DNA from: Triatoma infestans | Taxonomy: Eukaryota > Arthropoda > Insecta > Hemiptera > Reduviidae | Direction of reading: 5' to 3' | DNA: 64,000 bases | Assembly: GCA_011037195.1 (NCBI GenBank) | Contig: JAAEAF010003459.1 | Span: 62,001 to 126,000 of the forward strand | Shown: positions 19,964 through 29,682 of the stretch, piece by piece | How positions within the stretch are numbered: position 1 is the first letter of the stretch | How the letters are laid out: each line of letters begins with the position of its first letter | Program-made: the position numbers and the translations under genes | Notes under the pieces: generated by a model | Told to the model about the DNA's origin: nothing | The model's database searches: none | Seen by the model: only the letters and a program-made list of their open reading frames with translations

Positions 19964-20131
19964 CTAGGTGTCATTACTCTGACCACTCTACCTTAAACAT
20001 TTCTTAATTGTAAAGTCCCAGGCAGTCTATCTCTACTTATTAATATATTAGTTAACCAGTGTTAACCAATACTTCTTCTTAATTCATCAACTACACAAAT
20101 TCTCTCCACCCTACATATCCATTATATTACC

Positions 20132-20735
20132 GTTTTGACATTGTCCGGGGAGAAAAGCTATGAGGGGAAGATGATCAAATTGAAATTGAAAAAGAAGGCG
20201 GATCTTCAAGAAGATCTCTTATTAAAAGGCACGATGTGAGAATCTTCTAAGAATCGAAAATAATTGATTATATGTATAAATAAGAAGAAAATGTTTATTT
20301 TAACGAGCTTTTATAGGCAACATACTGTACAGAGAGAAACTACGTCAACATCAACTACAGGCAGCTAACTTCTTGACACCAGGAACTGGAGCTGACTGGA
20401 GAGGTTTGTTGCTATTGCAATCATTTTGAAGGATCTTTGGCTGGTAGCTGTGATAGTGCCCAATATTATGAGAATATAATTTACATGGATAACATGATCT
20501 ACAATAATTCGAAAGCAGAGAATGGTTTGGTCCAATCCCTGGTGGGAAAAGGCAAATCTAGCAATAATATGCAATGGATTCGCAACTTTGATGTTGTATA
20601 TAAGAATTAGAGAGCTAACTCTCTGTAAAAAGTAAGTAATGATCTTAATGAGAGCAAAATACCAGTATTCACCGGAAAGACGTGCTTTGAAGTAACTTGA
20701 GTAAGAAAAAAATGTATTGTTTTTTTTTTTTAGCG
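20132..20735. other. Unassigned stretch
   Basis: A minus-strand 69-codon ORF (20365-20574) is unsupported. No repeat match. Confidence 0.35.
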
Positions 20736-20910
20736 TATGGTTTTTATGTATTTGTCAGAGACACTTTTCCGTGATAGCCTGCTTCATTTTGTAGTCACCA
20801 ACCGGTTTCGGGCGTACGCCCATCCTCAGGATGCGTTTGTCACACAGTGTGATAATACAGACTTGCACAGAGCAAATTCAGAATTATACACACTCTTTAT
20901 GTATATATGT
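20736..20910 (-). repeat. Penelope-like element end fragment
   Basis: Shares with 23.93-24.15 and 54.59-54.72 kb the sequence from a GCCTGCTTC block, through the ACCGGTTTCGGGCG core, to CAGACTTGCACAGAGCAAAT. It carries the hammerhead-like motif at 20794-20834. The 74-codon ORF across it is chance. Confidence 0.5.
20794..20834 (-). ncRNA. Hammerhead ribozyme-like motif
   Basis: Minus strand, in order: GCATC (stem I), CTGAGGA (core; only the tolerant position 7 differs from CTGATGA), TGGGCGTACGCCC (stem II with a strong GGGC/GCCC helix), GAAA, ACCGGT (minimal stem III), T at the cleavage position, then GGTG (stem I partner with one G-T pair). All the usual core bases except position 7 are present. 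Activity is untested. Confidence 0.5.
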
Positions 20911-22758
20911 AATAAAAAAAAATCGCCAATAAAACTAATTACACCACGTAATAAGATGTAGTAAGACGTAGTAAGATGTGTCGTATGTACAAATCGAAAT
21001 GTGGACAGTATATTGCAAGTAATAAGGTATTTGGAGCGGAAACTTTTTTGAGTTGGATGCGTAGTATGAAGCCGCTAAAAAACATCGAGTACGTTGTGGG
21101 ATCAGCCTTATAATAATTTTCAAGCATCTAGTGATGCTGATAGATTTAAGTTGAACTTTATGATTTCTTACTTATGAATGGAAGGATGTTCAATCCTGGA
21201 CTGAACCAAGCTAAGACACTTTTGACAGAAAAAAAATCTGAGACGTGCAAAAGTCTGAATAAAACGGGTTATTCACGTGCAGGTGCACCTGAAGGAAAAA
21301 ATTCCAAAATATCGCCTAACCGATTACGAAGCTATAATCTTAGCTGTTAAAGGAAGGAAATATCCTCCTTAGAAGCTTTTTAGATCATAGTATTTCTTAA
21401 AGAAATAGACTTCTGTAGGCATAGATTTGGTTCCGCTTCCAAGGGGTCTTTAGATTGAGAATGTTACCGTGAAATACGAGGCATAATAGATCTTTCCAGG
21501 CTTATATGCACTATATCCGCTCCCTCTAAAAGAGAAGGAGGCTCAAACTTGATATTCTGTTTAAATATTAGAAGGGGACCTAGGAAACAAAAAAGATCGT
21601 TTAATGTCTATTGTATTAATAAACCAACACTCGGATGATCTTTTTTTCTTTTAAAATTGATATCACTTTAAACTTGGGAGGCACTTTTTATAGGCCTATC
21701 ATTTATAAAATATATTTCTTAGGAAAGTTAATTTTTTGGGGTTCCTGATAAGCTGTTAGATTTGGCATGGCGTTTATTTTTGCATCGTCTATTTGCTATT
21801 TAGGGTCATTTAAATATTTAGCCAAAATTCTCAACTTTTGAGACTATCCGCTATTAACTGTCTCAGTAAGAGAAAATCTTCTGAGTATACTAGTACTATT
21901 TAATATTTGGGAGCGTCAGAACATGTATTTAGTAAACAATTTAGTGAGATACTGATATCTGACTAGACAACAATACTTCCTCAAATAGCAGCAAAATAAT
22001 TAAAAGTAATTATAAGTTTTATCAATTTGCAAACATTACAAACTAAATTATTATTACTGTTTTCTAACAGACATTAAATGTTTTTGACAGTTTATTAATA
22101 TTAGAGACAATTTTTAATATGAGGGTATTACTTGTCGTGAGAAGGTTTACTAGCATAAGGTGACGTCATTCTCAGAATGACATCACCATGTCTCAAGTAC
22201 ATTTTATTTGGCCAATTGGGTGACTGTACATTTAGTTATACAAAATATATACTCTTTCTCTCTCTTATACACATATACTAACACACATATGCATAATATA
22301 AAGCAAATTGTCTCCTATATTCATTACACATGTGATTCTGTATTGTCTTTAAAATGGAGAGGTTGAAAGAGTAGATTAGAAAAGGTCTTATTGCGTGTCA
22401 CTAGTTCCGGTTGTATTTCATTACGGTTGTTCTATTTCCTAATAAAGTCTTATTATTTGCCTTCCTTTCTCAATGAATTTCTATTATTATGCTTGAGTTA
22501 TCAAATTCATTAATTATTAGGCAGCTCAATATATTTTCATTCTCTCATGCAGCTAATTCTTCAAAAGTTTATGGAAATAGAGGAAAACTACCCTTACCGT
22601 GTTTTCAGTCCAGATTTTTTTTTTTTTTGGATAACCATCTGTTACGGTTAGTGGCATAGTCGATTCAGTGGAGGCTACAAAGAAGTAGAGGACCTTCAAC
22701 TCAGTGCTGAGTATGTTAAAAGCTAAAAGCCTAAAAAATAAGATCATGTAGAAAAGGG
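20911..22758. other. Unassigned stretch
   Basis: Nearly 1.9 kb with only short unsupported ORFs (for example 20935-21127 minus, 22553-22747 minus). I could not match it to any repeat elsewhere in the window. Confidence 0.4.
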
Positions 22759-22991
22759 ATAAGCTAAGTGACAGGGATTAGCAATGCGGAGGTCCTGGGT
22801 TCAAATCCACCTGTGGTGCCCTTAGAGTTTCTCTTCCTAGAAGCTTGAACAGCTCACAGTAAGGTGATCGGCAGCGTTGCCTATAGCTAGAGAACACTGC
22901 TCGGAAGCCAACAGTGCACTGGAAGGCTTCGGCTCCAGGCGCCAATGGCCATAGATGTTAACGCGCCTAAATTAAAAAATAATAATAATAA
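22759..22991 (+). mobile_element. tRNA-derived SINE copy 5
   Basis: Head ATAAGCTAAGTGACAGGG with TTAGCAATGCGGAGGTCC and a B-box-like GGTTCAAATCC. The body has ACAGCTCACAGTAAGGTG and CACTGCTCGGAAGCC. The usual tail GCGCCAATGGCCATAGATG then TTAACGCGCCTAAATTA follows, ending in (AAT)n at 22978-22991. Confidence 0.8.
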
Positions 22992-23391
22992 GACCAACTA
23001 TACAGCTACAGAAATGAAATGAAACAATTATTCCGGAAGAATAAGAGCAAAGAACAGAAGGAAAGGCCTAGAAAGGTAGATAAATAAAAGCAAAGTTTTT
23101 CCTAATATCATTAAAAATAAATAAAGATAAAAATTAATAAACATGTAATGTCAGAATAATAAACACAAGATTTATGCAATTAAGACGAATGTGCTTTAAA
23201 CTTAATTGAAGTGGTGAAATGAAGAAGGTGATGAAGGATGAGGGATTTAATGGCAAGACAAGACGAACGGTTTCAGCCAGGAAGTTCCAGAGAACAGGAA
23301 GTAGCACAAATAAGGAAGCATTTATTGTATGCTATGGTTATACTTGAGGGAATCTAAAGATCTACAGGTAAAAACGAGGTTGTTAGTGGTA
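22992..23391. other. Unassigned purine-rich stretch
   Basis: No family recognised, although the sequence is less degraded-looking than its neighbours (GAAGGTGATGAAGGATGAGG near 23225). Confidence 0.35.
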
Positions 23392-23445
23392 AAGGAAAAG
23401 GATTGTGAGATTCGGTCTTTTTAAAAAATAAGAAAACTTAAATTC

Positions 23446-23486
23446 TTGCCAGCGTTTCAACAAATATATTGTCTTTTTCAAGGCAT
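23446..23486 (-). ncRNA. Degenerate hammerhead-like motif, left arm
   Basis: Minus strand: TGCC, TTGAAAAA, GACA...TGTT (stem II weakened), GAAA, CGCT, GGCA. Same layout as 12823-12861. Confidence 0.3.
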
Positions 23487-23653
23487 AAAAAAAAGTTATC
23501 AAATAATCTTATATCAAATAATAATTTTTTTTTTCTTTTTGTTCACTATTCTCTGTGATGTTGAGGTATTCTCAACTTTTTATTTTCCAAATTTATACAT
23601 AAGTTTTTAAATTTGTTATGTTTTAAAGATTATTTGATATATTTTTATTTTAA

Positions 23654-23694
23654 TGCCTTGAAAAAGACAATATATTTGTCGAAACGTTGACAAG
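23654..23694 (+). ncRNA. Degenerate hammerhead-like motif, right arm
   Basis: Plus strand: TGCC, TTGAAAAA, GACA...TGTC, GAAA, CGTT, GACA. The stem I partner has one mismatch (GACA for GGCA). The core is not expected to cleave. Confidence 0.3.
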
Positions 23695-23925
23695 AATTTC
23701 AGTTTTCTTATTTTTTAAAAAGACCGAATTTCACAATCCTTTTTCTTCACATAAGAACGGTCGAGAAGAATCTTCCATAGTCGTTAGTGTTGTACAGAGA
23801 ATTTTATTTGCAGGAGTAGAAGATGTATCATATCTTTACTTTTCGATGGTTTGGAGAGTTAAACCGGGCAAGGCAAGGGTCTTGGAGGATCCGGAATATG
23901 CCTAAATTTTTCGATATACGGAGAT

Positions 23926-24150
23926 ATTTTCCGTTATAGCCTGTGCTTCTTTTTGTGGTCATCGACCGGTGTCGGCGTCGGTCGGTCGATGCTTTTTGAT
24001 AACATAGACTTGCCAAGAGCAAATTCAGTCGATACACACTCTGTACAAGTCTATGTTATCACACTGTTTGACTAAAAGCATCCTGATGTTGGGCGAACGC
24101 CCGAAACCGGTCGATGACCACAAAAAGAAGCAGGATGTCACAGAAAAAAT
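23926..24150. repeat. Palindrome carrying two hammerhead-like motifs
   Basis: Left arm about 23930-24020 and right arm about 24045-24145 are inverted copies of a TGCTTCTTTTTGTGGTC to AACATAGACTTG segment. The spacer is short and holds CGATACACACTCTGTAC. The right-arm motif is well preserved; the left-arm motif (23959-23992) has lost its stem II and part of the core. Confidence 0.75.
24078..24119 (+). ncRNA. Hammerhead ribozyme-like motif
   Basis: In order: GCATC (stem I), CTGATGT (core, last A replaced by T), TGGGCGAACGCCC (stem II, GGGC/GCCC helix), GAAA, ACCGGT (minimal stem III), C at the cleavage position, then GATG (stem I partner, 4 bp). The layout matches type I hammerheads known from Penelope-like elements. 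The T at core position 9 may impair it. Confidence 0.5.
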
Positions 24151-25243
24151 CTCTGATGCTTTCCAGCTCTGCGGAACCAACCACAACAAATATACCTAAG
24201 TTACCTTAAGGTGAAGCTCATTAAATTTTAAGTTTATTTTGAAGATCCCCAGAGAGATCACTATAAACAAGGCATCATTAATGAAAATGGTGGATAACTA
24301 GGGAGGAGACCAGTGATGATCGGTTTTTTGGAAGGAGGAAGGAGATGCTGGGGATGGTTTGGCATATTGAATATTTGGTATTTTGTGCGGCCATAATTCT
24401 TCCAAAAATATAAAAAGTTGACAAAAGTAATGAATACTATGTTTTTTAGCCGTGTGAAAATACTTATAGAAGAGTGGGATTCATCGACGAATTGGGGGAA
24501 AGAACATAACTCAGGATTTGGAACGTACACGATCCTTGATTAGTAGGTCGTAGTGGTCTCTGTATATCACGAGGTAATGTCACACCATAAGGCAATTAAA
24601 GACCGAGTTTAATAGCCAAATCAATAATGTTGTCTGGCAAATTTAAGTACTGTAAAATTCTTTCAGGGATAAAAGAAAACCTATTATTTTGGAAGACATA
24701 TCATATCACAACTCCCTCTCTTCTACAAAAAGTGAAGACAGTTATGATAAATTCTTTTCTAAATATTGAATATTAAAAAAACAAAGATTATAATTGTTAC
24801 TTAATTGAAAATAAATTAATAATTTTCTAATTTAAATTAATAGAAAATAGAATAAAATTTAAATTTGTTAATATTTCGGTGAATGTAAATACTTTTAAAA
24901 AGGAGGTGTGTTGATGACTAAATTTGAACGGGCTTGTTTAATGATAGTGTTCACCTTTGGCAGATGTCTTTTTCCTTGATGTTTTTAACTGTTAAACGTT
25001 TCTTTATTTTGATGGGTCCAACCACCGAGCTCCAAGGCGTCTAAAATACACGTCATTCTGTAGATATGTCTTGTAGAAAACACCTGCAAATTATAACTTT
25101 TTATTATTTCTCCAGCTAGACATTTTTTCTTTTTTTTTTCTTTTTTAAATTATAATTATGAATATTTTATTAATTTAGGTTTTCTATGTGTGGGGTAACG
25201 TATACAAATACTAGTTTGTTTTTAGAATTTGGTCTCTCTCTTA
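24151..25243. other. Unassigned stretch
   Basis: One minus-strand ORF of 89 codons (24261-24530), without recognisable domain. T-rich run at 25126-25146. Confidence 0.35.
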
Positions 25244-25429
25244 AGGGTAAAGACAGACAGAAACGTTCCAAGTGTCGGTAGGGTTCTAACAAACCACACT
25301 GAGCGGTTTTATTAGGCGATTTGTGCAGTGATCGATGCGGTTTGCAGTATGAACGAAGTGGTGTATTTGTCAATAATGTATTTGCATTAGAAAATTTATT
25401 TAAAAAAAAAAGAAAAAAAAAAGACGAAT

Positions 25430-25663
25430 GTGAATACATCCAATTATCAAAGAAAGGCAACAAATAGGGCATTCTCACAGTTGTTTGCTGAAGTACAAAG
25501 AGACGATGAACAATTTTTCAACTTCACTAGGATGTCGCGAAGTACTTTTGATGAGTTACTCACAATTTGCCAAGAAAAGATAACAAAGAAGGATACTTTT
25601 TCCTCATATCCCAAAGTGCCTTCCGGCACTTTCTGCATCAAATTTTTCTCCAGCCATTTCTAA
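25430..25663 (+). pseudogene. Harbinger transposase (HARBI1-like) N-terminal fragment
   Basis: The open frame of 77 codons includes EVQRDDEQFFNFTRMSRSTF followed by DELLTICQEKITKKDT at residues 20-57. This is the N-terminal segment before the DDE nuclease in HARBI1-like proteins, where a phenylalanine-rich RMS-x-x-TF-x-xLL motif is usual. The reading frame then degenerates and no catalytic Asp or Glu motif is present. The DDE domain and the Myb-like partner gene are absent, so the element depends on others to move. Confidence 0.7.
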
Positions 25664-25868
25664 ACAAAAAGAGGCAACAGATGCCTGTGTTCAGAACAGA
25701 GCCATCTGAACATGTTAAAACACCCTTCGGGTGACTTCGGGTCAGTTAAATTCCTCGCACTAATCACCTACCGACGCTGTTTTAAAACCGCCGCAAGAAA
25801 CGAAACGCTTGGCACCGCTGTGTATGTTTTACACTATTATGATATAGTCCATGACATATCGAGTCGGG

Positions 25869-26250
25869 TGTAGTGGGAGTTTCAGGGGTTTAAAATTAAT
25901 AACTAAATGCTATTACTGCTGTACTATAATTAATACGTATATATACACTCATGATTCTAAGGAATTGACTTATTAGATTAAGATACAGGGAAGTGCTGAT
26001 GAGAGATAGGCAAGTGCTGATATTTAGACGGGATATTTGTCGTTGGTTGATCGCACGGAAGGTGTCTTCGCTCTTGAAGAAGGTGATAGAATGGGGCTGT
26101 CCTTTTTCCTTCAATTTAGACCCCTGTTGTAGGGGAAGTAGGACGGTGCTTAATCCCCAACCCTGGTAGTTCTCGTTTCCTTTTATACCACCTTGGCGTT
26201 CCTTGCGTATAGCAGGGAACTAATTTGACTCGTATATGCCTTCACACGGT
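25869..26250 (+). repeat. LTR-like repeat, family L4 (copy 1)
   Basis: Starts TGTAGTGGGAGTTTCAGG. Matches the reverse complement of 60690-61080 over about 350 bp: TTAATAACTAAAT, GGAAGGTGTCTTCGCTCTTG, and GGCGTTCCTTGCG with GCAGGGAACTA. It lies inside the Harbinger terminal repeats. Its right boundary is uncertain. Confidence 0.55.
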
Positions 26251-26462
26251 CACCGACTTGTTAAACGTTTCGGTTAAAAACCGCCCTGTCTGTCTTTACC
26301 CTTACTCTCTCTCTGGCTTGTTGCTTGTGTGACTGTATATTTTTATATAAGAGGTTTTGTATATGAGTGTGGTTAACATAATTCTTCAAAAATTCATATA
26401 TAATACGTTAAAAATCAATAAAATAAAATTAATCACAAAATAACAGTTTGTTTGGGAAAAGA

Positions 26463-26735
26463 ATAGCTAAGTGGTTAGCGTGCTGGACTCCCACTCAGAG
26501 GACCCGGGTTCAAGTCCAGCTGTGCTAAGATTTTTTCTTAGCCGACTCGAACCTCTACACCTCACTGTCCGTTGATGAACAGTGTTGTCTATAACGACAG
26601 AACACTGTCCCGGAGGCCGGCAGTGCCTTGAGAAGGATCCGGAGGCGCAGACCATAGACGTTGACGCGCCTTAAATTAAATTAAATTAATTTTAAATTAA
26701 ATTAAATTAATTTTAAATTTAATTAAATTTTATTC
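26463..26735 (+). mobile_element. tRNA-derived SINE copy 6
   Basis: Head TAGCTAAGTGGTTAGCGTGC then GGACTCCCACTCAGAGG and B-box-like GGTTCAAGTCC (about 26508). The body has CTCACTGTCCGTTGATG and CACTGTCCCGGAGGCCGG. Tail CATAGACGTTGACGCGCC, then repeats of TTAAA to 26735. The most complete copy in the window. Confidence 0.85.
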
Positions 26736-27178
26736 AGTTCAACTGCCGAAAGTTGAATAAAATGTAGTTACAATTACAAATTATTATAAGCTATAGTTTC
26801 ATCAGTTGTGATGTGGTTACAATTAACAACTACGCGTTAATTGTAGTAGTTTTAGTTGAATTTTGTGACTGATAACTAGTAATTGAGAAAAAGTAATTGC
26901 AAAGGCTAAAACTTGTAGGTAGCTATAGTTGTAGTTATTATTTATAAAACTGAACTATAACTATTTCGATTTTCTTTTTATTTATGTATTTATTTATTTA
27001 TTTATTTATTTTTACTACATATTCTACTTTACTACTTTACTTCCTATTTAAGTTTTAATTGTAACTTTCAAACTTGCTCCAAATTTGACAAAAAAGTTTA
27101 CGAGTTAAATCTGATCAATTCCAGAGAAAAATAATAAGAATATTAAGTACAACTATTAATTGTAATTTTATATTACAA
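26736..27178. other. Unassigned, with (ATTT)n
   Basis: A+T-rich DNA with a (TATT)n run at 26983-27012. Near 26760-26950 the words TTGTAGTTA/TAACTACAA recur in loose inverted order. No family assigned. Confidence 0.4.
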
Positions 27179-27300
27179 CTAGCTAACCCGACCACGCTTC
27201 GCTGTGGCTCAGTCTGATTTTTAGGCTTAACCATGTGTCATTTTGATAATTTGTTTGGATGGTTTGGAATACCCTGTCTACTAATTCTTCTTTGAATGGG

Positions 27301-27358
27301 GCGGGTTATGAGCATGGACTTGTAAGTGGGAGGACACCAGTTCGAGTCCCGCGTATAA
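27301..27358 (+). repeat. tRNA-Thr-like segment inside the Helitron
   Basis: ATGAGCATGGACTTGTAAGT then a B-box-like AGTTCGAGTCCC. The loop would read TTGTAA, which places TGT at the anticodon as in a Thr tRNA. The acceptor arms do not pair, so it is a remnant, either of a different SINE or a captured tRNA piece. Confidence 0.4.
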
Positions 27359-27475
27359 CTGCTAAATTTTATACTGGTATGAAAAATGTAGTAAAGTAGG
27401 TGCTTCCGCCCCCCGTCCACGACAACTAATTTGGTAGTTGGATGTTAAGCCTGCCTGAAAAAGGAGGCATTACCT

Positions 27476-27895
27476 TACTTTTGAATGTACAATGTTGCAG
27501 AAATTAGAGGGGGAGGTGATTTTTCCCGTTTCCGGATTTGTAGGAGCAGTGCCGTTACCGAGTTCGAGCTATTGTCTTGAAAATATGGCAGCTGTTGGAT
27601 CGTTTTGAAGTTGAACTCTCATATTCGATGTTAAATGAATTTTTTTTATTGTGCTCCAAAGAGATGAATATTTCAAGCAGGCTTGCAATTCATCAACTGC
27701 TGTTGAGTGAGGTATCACTGGAAGCATTTGCCTGAAGTCACCAGCTAGTAACACCAACGCTCCACTAAATGGAACCTGATTATTTCGCAAGTCTTTCAAT
27801 GTATGGTCTAATGCTTCCAGTGACTTCTTATAAGCCATTCTACACTCATCCCATACACTGATTTTTGCACGTCCGAAGAACCTTTCCCATTTCTG
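27476..27895 (-). pseudogene. Helitron Pif1-like helicase fragment
   Basis: Minus strand from about 27895: AKISVWDECRMAYKKSLEAL (the WDEC is helicase motif II), then GALVLLAGDFRQMLPVIP (motif III), then KKIHLTSNMRVQ (motif IV). After the stop at 27569 a continuing frame near 27565-27480 reads LGNGTAPTNPETGKI, the next segment of Helitron helicases. Motif I (Walker A) and the C-terminal motifs V and VI are missing, as is the Rep nuclease. It is a dead remnant. Confidence 0.85.
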
Positions 27896-28341
27896 ATGTT
27901 TTAGAAATGTTACATGTTCGGTTTTCTGTGAAGTGCATGTTTAAGTCATAACAGTTTAAGAGCTGAATGCGCTGTTCTACCTTCTTCCATCAACGTAACA
28001 GCAGTACCTGAAGAAGCAAGTGCTAACGTAATATGGCCGTTTGAACGGATTTTAGCTCGGAATTTCCCGTTTCCGTAGGAATATCGGAATAGAGGTACTT
28101 ATAAGTAGTTGAGAAAGAGGTTCAGAGAGTGAGCCACCATTGCAACGCGTCTGAGTCTGTTTCTGCCAACCTTGCGAAACGCTCGGAGAAGTTCCGTTTC
28201 CGTGGGAACTTCGGTGTAATAAGTACATACAAACACTCTTATATAGAAATGCAACATTGTGTAAAAATTTCAAATCAATCCATCGACTACTTTTCGAGTT
28301 TTGCGGCCACAAACATACGGATGCGAATTTTTATATATAGA

Positions 28342-29682
28342 TTATAATTTCATTAGTTGTTGTGAAACATAATTTAACTAGTAATTTATCGGTTTAAAAA
28401 AATAGTTAACAATTGCAGCCTATCTATAGCAAGTCATCTTTGTGTGGGTTGTCTGGTTTTAATTTTTGCCCTGGCCAGGGGGTGGAGTTATCACTTAACT
28501 AACCACCATATTTGTAGCATAGATTCTCCGGAAACGTGTCCTAGGACCAAGACTTGAATAAAATGTTAGAATAAATATATTATTTGAATAAATATTTCAA
28601 TCAAATTTATATCTATTTTTGTAAAAAATTATTTATTTATTAATAATTTTGAAAAAAATAAATCTTATTTATGAAATTGTTTATTTTATGTAACCTCATT
28701 AAAAAAAATTAAATATTTATATTTTAATTGACCATTAGTAAAAGATATAAATTTGATTGGGGAGAAATATTTCAAATTCTCTTATTTGCGCTTCTAGATT
28801 GTGACTCATATTAAATTTAAGCACCTAAACATTCCTCTATTAAAAACTAGAAATAAATAAAAAATAATCAGAAAGTAGAGTATTTTAATAAATATTAACA
28901 ATTTTAGTAGAATTTAGTGTAAAATAATTATATGGAAATAACTTACTCCAATTACAAATGTATTAGGATTACATTCTTCCGGTGTAATTTTGTTTAAAAA
29001 ATTCCTTTTGATAAATACTATGTGCTTTCTTTTATATTAAGTTTCATTCTTTTGTAAATTTCTGAGATATTTTTTAATTACTTTTTTTATCTTTTCTTTT
29101 TTACTAAATATGTTTATAAAGCTATTGAATTCCTTAGCATTTCTCAAACTAAATTAGTTAAATAATGTGTACAATCAAAGTCGGCAGAAAATACTTCCCA
29201 TTCTTCCAGGTAAGACGGTTTGAGTTTGTTTAGAAAAACGGAATTCAACCAAAAAAAAGCATCTGTTCATTTTTGACAATTTTGTTAAAACCCCAATTAG
29301 ATTGCACTTTTTATAATTTATTCAATTCCAGCTTTATCAATGATTTTTAACATTTTTCTTAATATTTACCTAGGTAATTAACTTGTCCGTTAAATTATTT
29401 ATGAAGTTTTAAATGTTAATTAAAAATAAATTTAGTAAAGTAATATCGCCGTTTTTTTTTTAATTCATGGTTCTTTTCATTCATATTTTTCTTTCAATTT
29501 TTACTTAAAATACTTTTCTTTTTTTTGCGGAAGTAAATGTTTTCAGATCCTCTAAGTAAGAAAACATGTTTTTGATGAGGCGTTTTTAGTGTGTGTACTA
29601 TACCGAAAAATTGTCGGTAACTCAAACAAAAAAAAATCAGTCTGTAAGAAATATATTTATTAAATGCAGGGTAAGAAATATA
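28342..29682. other. Unassigned A+T-rich DNA
   Basis: No ORF or family found. Just before the mariner end, GTAAGAAATATAT occurs twice (29644-29656 and 29671-29683). Confidence 0.45.

Larger units (their letters stand above)
18859..20126 (+). repeat. LTR-like repeat, family L1 (copy 3), split by a LINE
   Basis: Starts TGTAACAGCAAC (18859) and ends ATATCCATTATA (20126), flanked by TTACC on both sides (18854-18858 and 20127-20131). That is a perfect 5-bp target duplication, as LTR retrotransposons make. The two halves (18859-19024 and 19964-20126) rejoin into a normal L1 repeat if the LINE and one duplication copy are removed. Promoter-like TATAAATATAGCG lies at about 18937. Confidence 0.8.
23392..23749. 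repeat. Large palindrome of Penelope-like ends
   Basis: Arms of about 115 bp (23392-23510 and 23625-23749) separated by about 115 bp. Left arm: GGATTGTGAGATTCGGTC ... AAACTTAAATTCTTGCC. Right arm: ... AGAATTTCAGTTTTCTTA ... GACCGAATTTCACAATCC. Each arm carries a hammerhead-like motif (23446-23486 minus, 23654-23694 plus). The 72-codon ORF from 23687 is a product of the repeat. Confidence 0.8.
25244..26301 (+). mobile_element. PIF/Harbinger element, rearranged, both TIRs present
   Basis: Left terminal repeat GGGTAAAGACAGACAG at 25245-25260, right terminal repeat CTGTCTGTCTTTACCC at 26286-26301. The similarity continues inward (AAACGTT and GTCGGT blocks), with about 15 extra bases in the right one. 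TTA flanks both sides (25241-25243 and 26302-26304), the 3-bp target typical of Harbinger. Inside are a transposase fragment and a 350-bp segment that recurs at 60.7-61.1 kb. Confidence 0.8.
27179..28341 (-). mobile_element. Helitron, 1163 bp, both ends present
   Basis: Minus strand. The 5' end begins TCTATATATAAAAATTCGC after an A. The 3' end is a hairpin (CCAC, A, GC, GAA, GC, GTGG) followed by TCGGGTTAG and CTAG before a T. TC start, CTRR end, a hairpin about 10 nt before the end and insertion between A and T are the Helitron hallmarks. Inside are a helicase fragment and, on the plus strand, a tRNA-like segment. Too short and broken to be autonomous. Confidence 0.87.
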
